From Ketogulonicigenium vulgare WSH-001 (GTDB taxonomy: Bacteria > Pseudomonadota > Alphaproteobacteria > Rhodobacterales > Rhodobacteraceae), in contig NC_017384.1 of assembly GCF_000223375.1 (NCBI RefSeq), positions 1,058,097 through 1,122,096 on the forward strand: a DNA stretch of 64,000 bases, written 5' to 3'. The notes below the pieces were generated by a model. It saw only the letters and a program-made list of their open reading frames with translations. It ran no database searches and was not told the origin of the DNA. This document shows, in pieces, positions 9,285 to 16,413 of the stretch. Position numbers and translations under genes: made by a program. Every line of letters begins with the position of its first letter. Position 1 is the first letter of the stretch.

Positions 9285-9461
9285 CGGTTATCAGGACCTG
9301 CGCAAAGTCTTTTGTGGCTTTTCCCACGGCGCGCATTGGAAAACACCACAAATGGCCTGTTTTCTGACCATTTTCACTGCGCAGCACAACATCTAGAAAA
9401 TTTTATGATGCGAATGAGGTCAGCCGTGCTAGCCTGAAATCAAAGCAACTGGAGTTAAATC

Positions 9462-9656
9462 ATGCTCAGGTATCGCTTTAAGGCGCACAGTCGTGTGGAT
9501 GGGACCTTGCTGGACGAGGGCGTGATTGATGACGCGCTTGGCGACGGCGTGAATGAAACAGCGTTCATTTTACGACAGGCCCTGGTCCTGTCGCATCCGA
9601 TGGCAAAGAAACTGCTTTTGGATGATATCGCGATCGAGCTGAGCTGCAATTGCTGA
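9462..9656 (+). CDS. Small hypothetical protein (64 residues)
   Basis: A 64-residue frame preceded by a good ribosome-binding site (CTGGAG, 7-8 bases before ATG 9462). It is moderately acidic, has no signal peptide or membrane segment, and ends in Cys-Asn-Cys. No family was recognised. A dyad (GGTGCTG 9681-9687 with CAGCACC 9696-9702) after the stop may terminate it. A frame on the opposite strand covers the same region but has no comparable start signal. Confidence 0.5.
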   Translation: MLRYRFKAHSRVDGTLLDEGVIDDALGDGVNETAFILRQALVLSHPMAKKLLLDDIAIELSCNC

Positions 9657-9798
9657 TCCTGTGCCCCGTCATGACGCAAAGGTGCTGATCAGCGCCAGCA
9701 CCCAAATAAGGGCCGCTCAAACCCTATGATACGCGATAGGATGGGTTGCTTCATTTGTCGCTTGCCCGCATGCTGATCACAGCACCTCGGGAGGGTTC

Positions 9799-10365
9799 AT
9801 GCCACGCACGCAAGCACAGGCAGACGCGCAGGCGGATATTGAAAAGCTGATCATGAACGTCGCTTTGCGCGATCGTGATGCGTTTGACAGGCTTTATGCA
9901 GCAACCTCGGCGAAACTTTTTGGCACTTGCCTGCGTGTCTTGAAAAGCAGGTCAGAGGCCGAGGATGCCGTGCAGGAAATTTATGTGAAAATCTGGCTGA
10001 AAGCGGATCGCTTTGCTGTGACACAGCAAAGCCCGATGTCTTGGCTGATCGCGGTTGCGCGCTATCACGCGATTGACCGCCTGCGGTTGCGGCGCGATGC
10101 CACCGGTGCGCTGGATGATGCCGCAATGGATGTGCGCGACCCCGCCAAAGGTCCCGAGGCTGCAACGGTTGCCGCGGGCGAGCGGCGACAGCTTTACGGC
10201 TGTCTGGATGAGCTGGAGACGGATCGCGCCAATGCGGTGCGCGCCGCCTATCTGGATGGCGACAGCTATGCCGATCTTGCCGCGCGCCATTCTGTCCCTC
10301 TCAATACGATGCGAACATGGCTGCGGCGCAGCCTGATGCGACTGAAGGAGTGCATGCAGCGATGA
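9799..10365 (+). CDS. ECF-type RNA polymerase sigma factor (SigK-like)
   Basis: A 188-residue sigma factor with only regions 2 and 4. Region 2 includes the SEAEDAVQEIYVKIW and SWLIAVARYHAIDRLR blocks; region 4 is a helix-turn-helix around SYADLAARHSVPLNTMRTWLRR. Start ATG 9799 follows GGGAGGG. The stop overlaps the ATG of an RskA-like anti-sigma gene (ATGA), the usual sigma/anti-sigma pairing. Secreted fasciclin and DUF4394 genes directly downstream are probable regulon members. The inducing signal, envelope or oxidative stress, is inference. Confidence 0.9.
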   Translation: MPRTQAQADAQADIEKLIMNVALRDRDAFDRLYAATSAKLFGTCLRVLKSRSEAEDAVQEIYVKIWLKADRFAVTQQSPMSWLIAVARYHAIDRLRLRRDATGALDDAAMDVRDPAKGPEAATVAAGERRQLYGCLDELETDRANAVRAAYLDGDSYADLAARHSVPLNTMRTWLRRSLMRLKECMQR

Positions 10366-11051
10366 GCGGCACCGACATCATTCATGAGGACAGCGACGAC
10401 ATCCTCGCCGCAGAATTTGCTTTGGGCGTTTTGCCTGATGATCAGCGGGCCGAACTGGCGCGGCGCGTGGAAATCGACCTGCCCTTTGCACGGCTTGTGG
10501 CGCAGTGGGAGGAGCGGCTTGACCCGCTCTCAACCGAATTTGCGCCGGAACATCTGCCGCCTGCGGTCAAACGCGCCATTGATCAGCGGCTGTTTGGTGC
10601 GCGACCCGCGCGGCGTGGATTTTGGGATAGCTTGCTGTTGTGGCGCGGGCTTGCGGGCGCGGCAACCGCCGCGTTCATCGTTGCGCTGGCGCTGCCAGCC
10701 CTACAACCTGTCCCCGAACGGCTGGCCGGATCGCTGACGGCAGAGGGCACTAGCGTCACCTATCTGGCCGTCTATGATTCCGCGACGGGCGAGGTCAGCC
10801 TTGCGCACCTCAGCGGCGATGCGGTCGAGGGACATGCCTTTCAACTCTGGGTCGCGCGCGGCGACGAGGCGCCGACCTCGCTTGGCGTTATTCCGGCGGC
10901 GGTCTCGACCCGTGTGGCGGTGGATGCGGCGACGCGCGCCCTGATGACCAGCGCGGCGCATATGGCCATCAGTCTCGAGCCGCCGGGCGGATCACCCACG
11001 GGCCTGCCGACCGGCCCGGTGCTGGCGGTCGGCGACCTGCTGGACATTTAA
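10362..11051 (+). CDS. Anti-sigma factor, RskA-like
   Basis: A 229-residue single-span protein. The N-terminal cytoplasmic part (about 85 residues) contains the zinc-less anti-sigma helix set (AAEFALGVLPDDQRAELARR). A membrane segment follows around residues 98-118 (GLAGAATAAFIVALALPAL). The periplasmic domain contains the RskA-type core (YDSATGEVSL, FQLWVARGDEAPTSLGVIP). It overlaps the sigma gene by four bases. Expected role: sequestering the cognate ECF sigma factor until an envelope signal releases it. Confidence 0.85.
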   Translation: MSGTDIIHEDSDDILAAEFALGVLPDDQRAELARRVEIDLPFARLVAQWEERLDPLSTEFAPEHLPPAVKRAIDQRLFGARPARRGFWDSLLLWRGLAGAATAAFIVALALPALQPVPERLAGSLTAEGTSVTYLAVYDSATGEVSLAHLSGDAVEGHAFQLWVARGDEAPTSLGVIPAAVSTRVAVDAATRALMTSAAHMAISLEPPGGSPTGLPTGPVLAVGDLLDI

Positions 11052-11064
11052 TTTGAAAATATTT

Positions 11065-11092
11065 GCGGCGCGCTGAAACTTTCCCGCGCCGC
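11065..11092 (+). terminator. Hairpin after anti-sigma gene
   Basis: GCGGCGCG (11065-11072) pairs with CGCGCCGC (11085-11092) across a 12-base loop. It may partly separate transcription of the sigma/anti-sigma pair from the fasciclin gene. There is no clear T run. Confidence 0.4.
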
Positions 11093-11147
11093 CATCGTGT
11101 CTTCCCATGTTCCCCGACAATCGGGCGAACTTCTGGGAGGAAGTCAG

Positions 11148-11705
11148 ATGAAGATGTTTACCAAAGCCGTCTTCGCAGGATGCTTTGCGCTGGCAACAGC
11201 GGGTGCAGCCTCGGCTCAAGATAATCCCATGGTTGGCGGCGCGGCGATGTTCGCCGACAAGAACATCGTTGAAAACGCGGTGAACTCTGCCGATCATACC
11301 ACGCTGGTTGCCGCCGTTCAGGCCGCTGGTCTGGTCGAGACGCTACAGGGCGACGGGCCGTTCACCGTCTTTGCACCGACAAACGAAGCCTTTGCCGCCC
11401 TGCCCGCTGGCACGGTCGACACGCTGCTGATGCCTGAAAACAAAGATATGCTGGTCCAGATCCTGACCTGTCATGTCGTCGGCGCTGCCGCAATGGCCGC
11501 AGATGTCTCGCAGATGATCGCGGACGGCAGCGGCGAACATGTCATCGACACGCTGGGCGGCTGCAAGCTGACGGCACGCGTTGATGGCGACATGATCACC
11601 CTGACAGATGAGACCGGCGGTGTCGCACATGTGACCATCGCCGATGTCGTGCAATCGAATGGCGTCATCCACGTCATCGACAAAGTTCTGATGCCCGCCG
11701 CCTAG
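11148..11705 (+). CDS. Secreted fasciclin-domain protein
   Basis: A 185-residue protein with a Sec signal peptide (cleavage near ASA-QD, residue 22) and one fasciclin (FAS1) domain. The H1 region reads FTVFAPTNEAFAALPAG and the H2/C-terminal strand GVIHVIDKVLMP. Start ATG 11148 follows GGGAGGAAG. FAS1 proteins are adhesion or redox-stress proteins, and bacterial members are commonly found beside ECF sigma/RskA pairs. Expected location: periplasm or cell surface. Confidence 0.9.
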   Translation: MKMFTKAVFAGCFALATAGAASAQDNPMVGGAAMFADKNIVENAVNSADHTTLVAAVQAAGLVETLQGDGPFTVFAPTNEAFAALPAGTVDTLLMPENKDMLVQILTCHVVGAAAMAADVSQMIADGSGEHVIDTLGGCKLTARVDGDMITLTDETGGVAHVTIADVVQSNGVIHVIDKVLMPAA

Positions 11706-11721
11706 GCACGCATCATGACGA

Positions 11722-11766
11722 ACCGGACCTGCGCGGTCTTTGTCCCTCCCGCGTGGGTCCGGCTTT
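11722..11766 (+). terminator. Probable terminator after fasciclin gene
   Basis: Outer arms CCGGACC (11723-11729) and GGTCCGG (11756-11762), with a GCGCGG/CCGCG inner pairing, form a long hairpin followed by CTTTAAA. Confidence 0.5.
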
Positions 11767-11809
11767 AAACGCCGGTCACGGCAAACCCCAATCAAAGAAG
11801 GAAATTCCC

Positions 11810-12571
11810 ATGTTTGCGATGAAATCCACGGCAGCCGCGCTGATGCTCTCGGCCTTCGCCCTGCCCGCGATGGCGGCCACTGTTGTTGGCCTTTCGGACG
11901 AGAATGAACTGCATTGGCTGGATACCGAAAGCTGGACCCATACCGGCAGCGTGACGGTCTCGGGTGTCGAGGGCCGCTTGCTGGGCATTGATGTGCGTCC
12001 GGCGGATGGCATGCTCTATGGCGCCTTTGCCGACGGCACGCTGGCGACGATCGATGCTGAGACCGGCGTTGCAACCCCGGTCAGCACGATGACGACCACG
12101 CTGGCCGAAGGTGTGTCGGCCACGGTCGATTTTAACCCGGTCGCCGACCGCCTGCGCGTCATGGGCAGCGACGGCACCAGCCTGCGCGTCAATGTCGAAA
12201 CCGGCGAAGTCACGGTTGACGGCAGCCATGCCTATGCCGACGGCACCACGCCAAATATCATCGCAGGTGCTTATACCAACTCTTACGCGGGCACCGAGGC
12301 GACGCAGCTGTTCAATATCGACGGCGCGGCGGGCTGGCTGGTGCTGCAGGACCCGCCGAATGACGGCACGCTGACCGCAATCGGCAGCATCGGCGTCATG
12401 CCGACCGAAGCCGGTTTCGACATCATGTCCGACGGCATGGGCGGCAACGAGGCCTGGCTGGTCGTTGATGGCGGCTTCCATTCGGTGAACCTCGAGACCG
12501 GCGAGACCACCGAAGTCGGCATGATCGAGGGCGCGAATGTGCGCGACATCGCCATTTTGCCGGCAATGTAA
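11810..12571 (+). CDS. Secreted DUF4394 protein
   Basis: A 253-residue exported protein. The signal peptide ends AMA near residue 21. The mature part is a repeat-containing, probably beta-propeller-like DUF4394 domain: GIDVRPADGMLYG, VDFNPVADRLRVMG, LRVNVETGEV, IIAGAYTNS and the terminal VRDIAILPAM are diagnostic blocks. Start ATG 11810 has AGAAGGAAA upstream. The function of DUF4394 is unknown; members are often linked to FAS1 and ECF systems in proteobacteria, as here. Confidence 0.85.
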   Translation: MFAMKSTAAALMLSAFALPAMAATVVGLSDENELHWLDTESWTHTGSVTVSGVEGRLLGIDVRPADGMLYGAFADGTLATIDAETGVATPVSTMTTTLAEGVSATVDFNPVADRLRVMGSDGTSLRVNVETGEVTVDGSHAYADGTTPNIIAGAYTNSYAGTEATQLFNIDGAAGWLVLQDPPNDGTLTAIGSIGVMPTEAGFDIMSDGMGGNEAWLVVDGGFHSVNLETGETTEVGMIEGANVRDIAILPAM

Positions 12572-12578
12572 CACGCCC

Positions 12579-12611
12579 GTTTTCGGCGCGGAGAACTGCC
12601 GCGCCGAAAAC
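12579..12611. terminator. Perfect 13-bp hairpin after DUF4394 gene
   Basis: GTTTTCGGCGCGG (12579-12591) pairs perfectly with CCGCGCCGAAAAC (12599-12611) over a 7-base loop. The stem carries its own T and A tracts, so it can act in either direction. Confidence 0.7.
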
Positions 12612-13091
12612 CACGCCGCATTGGCGCAGCCAAGCGCTTTGCCCGCAACGATCGCATTGCAAACGCGTGTGGATGCGGCGACGCGATGCCCTACGCGGGT
12701 TTCATCCCCCGTTTGACTGATCTTGCCGCACCCTCAGAATAATGGTCCAAAGTGCCGGGGCTGTGCCGTCCATTATGGCACTGGATATTGGCCAAATCCG
12801 TGGAATCCGCATCCGCAGCACTGACAAAATCACCGCCTATTGTCCGCTCGATCACGCCCAAACGACATTAATTCGCATTATTCCTTTGACTTTGACACAT
12901 ACAGCCCCCATCTAACTGTTAGGCCGCATCTGCATAAAGATCCATTCGGGCCATATCAGTCAGCGAAACGGCTGCTTAATCCGTCTAAATCGTAGATATG
13001 TGAACTTATTCATGACCTGTTCTTGCCGCGCAATGATGTGATGGGAACGGGCAATTTGGCTTGATTATAAATTCGGAAGAAAGGATCCTCC
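12612..13091. other. 480-bp non-coding stretch
   Basis: No frame with a convincing start was found on either strand. Base composition drops toward AT-rich after about 12850, unlike the flanking genes. The last 60 bases carry the ribosome-binding site for the small gene at 13092. Nothing else could be assigned. Confidence 0.5.
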
Positions 13092-13274
13092 ATGGGATAC
13101 TCGACCCCTAAGAAGCCATTCGATTTGACTGCATTTCTGAATGAACCCGCGAAAAAGTCCATGAAACGCAAGCGTATCTGGACAAGCTATACCAGAACGA
13201 ATCAACGCGTTGAAACCGACGAAACCACCGAAACCGTGGCGGATGCCCCGGCAAATGATGATGTTAAGGAATAA
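13092..13274 (+). CDS. Small hypothetical protein (60 residues)
   Basis: A 60-residue hydrophilic protein beginning [15 protein letters not shown]. It has a basic middle ([10 protein letters not shown]) and an acidic C-terminal tail rich in Asp, Glu and Thr. AAAGGA about ten bases upstream supports the start. The charge layout suggests a nucleic-acid- or protein-binding adaptor, but no family was recognised. It lies immediately upstream of the cold-shock gene in the same direction. Confidence 0.55.
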   Translation: MGYSTPKKPFDLTAFLNEPAKKSMKRKRIWTSYTRTNQRVETDETTETVADAPANDDVKE

Positions 13275-13343
13275 ATAATCCTATAGTTATCATGCTGTTA
13301 GCACGATTTCACGAGAACCCAATATTTAGCGCTCGCTTCTTCA

Positions 13344-13360
13344 AATATATACAATATATT
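13344..13360. promoter_or_regulatory. Perfect AT-rich palindrome in the cspA leader region
   Basis: AATATAT-ACA-ATATATT is a perfect 7-bp dyad inside the 194-base gap before the cold-shock gene. It could be an operator or part of a structured, temperature-sensitive 5' leader. Confidence 0.4.
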
Positions 13361-13468
13361 GGCGGAGCATTATCTGTTGGTCGGCCTGTTGCTTCTGGCT
13401 CAGCTCCTCTTCTCAGCTTTGCCAGGTCGCTGCACCACGTGGGCGACATATCTCTCAGGAACATCAAA

Positions 13469-13675
13469 ATGGCTAACGGCACCGTTAAATGGTTTAACGC
13501 AACCAAAGGTTTCGGCTTTATCGCGCCCGAAAGCGGCTCGAAAGATGTATTCGTGCACATTTCTTCCATGCAGCGCTCGGGCATTTCCGACCTTGCTGAT
13601 GGTCAGAAAGTCTCGTTCGACATCGAAGAAGGCCGTGACGGCCGCGAAAACGCGATCAACATTACTCTCGCTTAA
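13469..13675 (+). CDS. CspA-family cold-shock protein
   Basis: A 68-residue single cold-shock domain. RNP1 (KGFGFI) and RNP2 (DVFVHIS) are intact, and the start [10 protein letters not shown] is typical. It binds single-stranded RNA/DNA and acts as an RNA chaperone. ATG 13469 is preceded by TCAGGA. A longer in-frame extension back to 13292 is rejected because the family starts here. The long upstream region may be a regulatory leader. Confidence 0.95.
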   Translation: MANGTVKWFNATKGFGFIAPESGSKDVFVHISSMQRSGISDLADGQKVSFDIEEGRDGRENAINITLA

Positions 13676-13697
13676 TTCATTTTAATCGAGAGCAATG

Positions 13698-13727
13698 AGT
13701 GGGGGCGAATGGTGGTTCGCCCCCACT
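13698..13727 (+). terminator. Rho-independent terminator of cspA
   Basis: AGTGGGGGCGAA (13698-13709) pairs with TTCGCCCCCACT (13716-13727) over a 6-base loop and is followed by ATTTATTTT. Confidence 0.85.
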
Positions 13728-13754
13728 ATTTATTTTACAGGAGCAAAGTATCGT

Positions 13755-14054
13755 ATGATAGAAATTCACATGGGTTCACCCATCACACTTCAGCACCCGA
13801 CTTCGGGAAGCAGAATAAAAGTCACGACATTCGAGCAGGCGCTATATTTGCTTGAACGAAAATGGCCAAATAACGACTTTAACCGCGCGAATGCGGTATC
13901 CGTTATTTCATCGGCCCTCGATTGTATCGGCAGCATTATCGGCGCCCGTCACGCATTTATCACTGCGGCACGTACCGCAGGTTACAATGACGAACAGGAC
14001 CTGCGCATTTTGCCGCCCGCCGCGCCCGCAGCTTTTGCGCGCTCGGCAGACTAA
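13755..14054 (+). CDS. DUF982 family protein
   Basis: A 99-residue protein. The family pattern is visible: a basic N-terminal strand, FEQALYLLERKWP, then ANAVSVISSALDCIGSIIGARHAFITAARTAG. DUF982 proteins are short, of unknown function and multicopy in rhizobia and Rhodobacterales, often on plasmids or islands. Start ATG 13755 follows ACAGGAG. It is the first gene of the patchy accessory region. Confidence 0.75.
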   Translation: MIEIHMGSPITLQHPTSGSRIKVTTFEQALYLLERKWPNNDFNRANAVSVISSALDCIGSIIGARHAFITAARTAGYNDEQDLRILPPAAPAAFARSAD

Positions 14055-14101
14055 CCCTCCCCTCCCCTTTTTTCGACTGGCCCATGATCAGGTGTGGCGC
14101 G

Positions 14102-14220
14102 TCATCCACGGTCAGCATCCCGAGGGATGTCCACGTCATCCATGCGCTTGCGTGTTTGGTCATCGGCTTCTGCCTGCTTCGCCCGCTCCTCCACACGCCC
14201 CGCGCGCCGATGACCATCCC
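14102..14220 (-). pseudogene. Degenerate phage-like fragment
   Basis: On the minus strand one frame reads VEERAKQAEADDQTRKRMDD and stops at 14102. The charged helical style, ending in KRMDDVDI, recalls small phage lysis (spanin-type) proteins, but there is no intact start and the expected C-terminus is out of frame. Low-confidence remnant. The rest of 14055-14267 contains nothing recognisable. Confidence 0.25.
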
Positions 14221-14267
14221 GATCAGCCAATCCACCGGGTGGCCCAGCGCCTGCGGCGGGCGATGTG

Positions 14268-14550
14268 CTACCGCACCACCTGCAACGCGAGCGGTAGCGC
14301 TCCGACTCCCTGCGCGACCGCCTCGATCACCGTGGGATCTTCGGTCGTCGCATGCATCCAATCAGGCGACGCATCACGCGCAACCAGCCGGGCTCCCTGC
14401 CAGAATGGGCAGCACCACCGGATCACCACCGTCCCGCATCGTCACCCGCACATTACCCTGCCCCAGCCGCATAGAGCGCACGCGGGACATGCGGCAGATC
14501 ATCTGTGGCGAGGGCGTGATGCTGGCGGCATTGGATGCCGGGCTGACCAT
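14268..14550 (-). pseudogene. Frameshifted phage-like or conserved hypothetical gene
   Basis: Minus-strand reading from ATG 14550 gives a protein-like frame (VRSMRLGQGNVRVTMRDGG) that stops at 14374. A second frame, overlapping by a single-base shift, continues protein-like (RLVARDASPDWMHATTEDPT) to a stop at 14268. Joined, they make one product of about 94 residues, so a frameshift has probably inactivated the gene. The plus-strand frames through the same DNA look like shadows. Family not identified. Confidence 0.35.
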
Positions 14551-14616
14551 GCCAATGGCATGGTTCTGAAAGGCGCCTTCCGTGGTGACTCCTCACATGA
14601 GCATGGAGCAAAAGAA

Positions 14617-14638
14617 AACCCGCCTCAAAGAGCGGGTT
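14617..14638. terminator. Short hairpin, possible terminator
   Basis: AACCCGC pairs with GCGGGTT over an 8-base loop, preceded by an A-rich and followed by a modestly T-rich stretch. This resembles phage intergenic terminators. Confidence 0.4.
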
Positions 14639-14738
14639 GAGGTTGAATTAATGCTTGGATGACTGTCAGCTATGTGGACGAAGCTGTGGGCAGAGCATTA
14701 TTCTCGTACTGACGAAGATGGCTCTGGAGGGGTGCTAG

Positions 14739-15068
14739 TTGTTAAGGAAAGTCGCAATCGACTGCCTCGCAATCCAAGATTGGGAAACATTCCATGATGC
14801 GTTCGAGCAGGCATTTGGGTTCCCGGGGTGGTATGGTCGGAACCTAAATGCGTGGATCGACTGCATGACCCATCTGGATGAAGATGGCATGTCAGATTTC
14901 AAGGCCTTGCCAGATGAGATCGTGATCCTTGAACTGTCAAATGCAAACGAACTGAAGCGCATCGCCCCGGATATTTTGACGGCGACCTTAGAGATGACAG
15001 CCTTCTGTAATTGGCGCCGCGCTGAGAGGGGCGATCCTCCTCTACTGCTTGTGTCTTGTTACGCGTAA
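14739..15068 (+). CDS. Barstar-family protein (RNase inhibitor-like)
   Basis: A 109-residue protein with the barstar core: WETFHDAFEQAFGFPGWYG, NLNAWIDCMTHLDEDGM and a conserved C-terminal hydrophobic helix/strand. Barstars bind and block barnase-type ribonucleases; many chromosomal homologues are orphan immunity proteins. The only start supported by a ribosome-binding site (TGGAGGGG) is TTG 14739. No barnase or other RNase gene is visible nearby, and the surrounding DNA is phage-like debris, so the toxin partner is either lost or elsewhere. Confidence 0.8.
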   Translation: MLRKVAIDCLAIQDWETFHDAFEQAFGFPGWYGRNLNAWIDCMTHLDEDGMSDFKALPDEIVILELSNANELKRIAPDILTATLEMTAFCNWRRAERGDPPLLLVSCYA

Positions 15069-15188
15069 CTGATGAGCCTCTGATGGCGGCACAGTCGGCA
15101 ATGAGCTCTTTGCAACATATGTGCGGATGTATCTAACGCTGGTACCAATAGTGATCTGGCGGTGAATCCCCCCTTCAAGGAGTATGCA

Positions 15189-15614
15189 ATGGGCAGCCAA
15201 CTATTTGTCGCAGGCTTTCATCGCGGAAAGGCTGCCGGACTGCCCGTAGCAGATGCGCTTGCAGTCTTCGGACTGACCGAGGCGGATGAGAGCAAGGGAG
15301 CATATCTGCTTCCATGCGACGTCACGCTCGAGATGAGCACATGGATAGAAGACAATTGTCTAACAACGCTTTGCATTGATAGACCCACTGATAATGACCG
15401 CCTCTATTCGGAGATTTTCTTACTCCTGAGTAAAGGCCCCTACGTTGCCTTCGTTCCCGACGGCCCTTTAGCCACCGCCCAGCTCGAGGTTAAAAATCAC
15501 CTACCTGAAACGATGCAGGAGGGATTTGGGCCACTGGTAAATGTTACCAGTGCAAGCGCGCTGAGGTCTACGCTGTCCGACGGGCAGCTTCGGGTTCAAA
15601 GCGTCTCATCGTAG
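15189..15614 (+). CDS. Hypothetical protein beside barstar, possibly immunity-like
   Basis: A 141-residue soluble protein starting MGSQLFVAGFHRGKA, with no signal peptide or membrane segment. Start ATG 15189 is fixed by AAGGAG six bases upstream. It is acidic and mixed alpha/beta in character, as are many polymorphic-toxin immunity proteins. Codon use is less GC3-biased than in core genes, suggesting transfer. No family was recognised. Position after the barstar gene in the same direction is the only functional hint. Confidence 0.65.
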   Translation: MGSQLFVAGFHRGKAAGLPVADALAVFGLTEADESKGAYLLPCDVTLEMSTWIEDNCLTTLCIDRPTDNDRLYSEIFLLLSKGPYVAFVPDGPLATAQLEVKNHLPETMQEGFGPLVNVTSASALRSTLSDGQLRVQSVSS

Positions 15615-15843
15615 TTTTCAACCTCGGGCCATGCCACAACCTCAACCGCCTCATACCCTTCGAGCACATCCATGCCCGGATAGGCGGGGATCGCGAAGGC
15701 GCCGGCGTCCGCGGTTTCGCGCGGCTCGGCCCAGCGGGCGGTGACGCGGGCCTCGGGCGCGACCTATGCCCGTCACGGTATTCCGGCAGGCCCGTCACCA
15801 GCGCGGCGGCAGCGGCTGCGCCCGTCCAATATGTCGGCATCAT
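15596..15843 (-). pseudogene. Frameshifted phage-like gene
   Basis: The minus strand starts with a ribosome-binding site and ATGATG at 15843 (MMPTYWTGAAAAAALVTGLP). After about 25 residues the sense moves to another frame, which reads VTARWAEPRETADAGAFAIP and ends VENYDETL at 15596. The smooth protein-like continuation across frames implies one frameshifted gene of about 80 residues, of a type seen in prophages. Its tail overlaps the 3' end of the convergent gene at 15189-15614. Confidence 0.5.
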
Positions 15844-15930
15844 TGTTTCCTCGGCCCAAGGACTTTGTAAGGGCATGTGGGGCAGCTGCGCCGCCAAGCC
15901 GTTGCGACGGGTGAGACAGCCCTTGATCAT

Positions 15931-16182
15931 TTAGCGGGTCATATCATCGGGTTCGGATGCTGGCGCCAGCACCTCGTAAATGCCCCCGAACCACGACCAA
16001 TTGTTGCCCTGCCCCCCCCGGCGCAGCGACCACAACACCAGTCGGTCGAAGCTGGCGAAGGGTGCAGCGGCCAGAGCTGCTGTGTCCGTGCCCTCGATGC
16101 GCATATTGGCATCTGCAAGGCGCCCGCACATGATGCTGCCCCCCTGTGGGCAAGATCCTACACATCTCAGGTGCATACTCAT
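15931..16182 (-). CDS. Hypothetical phage-like fragment
   Basis: An 83-residue minus-strand frame whose C-terminal half is protein-like (RRGGQGNNWSWFGGIYEVLA) and ends just upstream of the frameshifted gene at 15843. Together they look like two adjacent genes of a decayed phage module. The N-terminal half is Cys-rich and unconvincing, so the true start may be lost. No family assigned. The remainder of 16183-16413 is promoter space for the next gene. Confidence 0.35.
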   Translation of the reverse strand: MSMHLRCVGSCPQGGSIMCGRLADANMRIEGTDTAALAAAPFASFDRLVLWSLRRGGQGNNWSWFGGIYEVLAPASEPDDMTR

Positions 16183-16413
16183 AATTTTCTCGCGGACCGC
16201 TCTTTGATGCGGTGGCGAAAGGGAGATCTAATGTTTGGCATCACTCAAAACAAATCATCGTAGATTTTGATCACATTAACCTTCGCTTGATATCTCCTAA
16301 GCAGGTCGAACTGGCGACATTCTGCTGCTACAGTTAGCGCCAACACTTAGCGTTCCTCCGCCTTCACCCTGCGGTGTTAACCTTACGTCGAATCATGGGA
16401 GGAACATGTTTTG

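Noticed and set aside
13852..14640. 262-codon plus-strand frame through the island
   Set aside because: Pro/His/Arg-rich without domain sense; protein-like sense lies on the minus strand with frameshifts.
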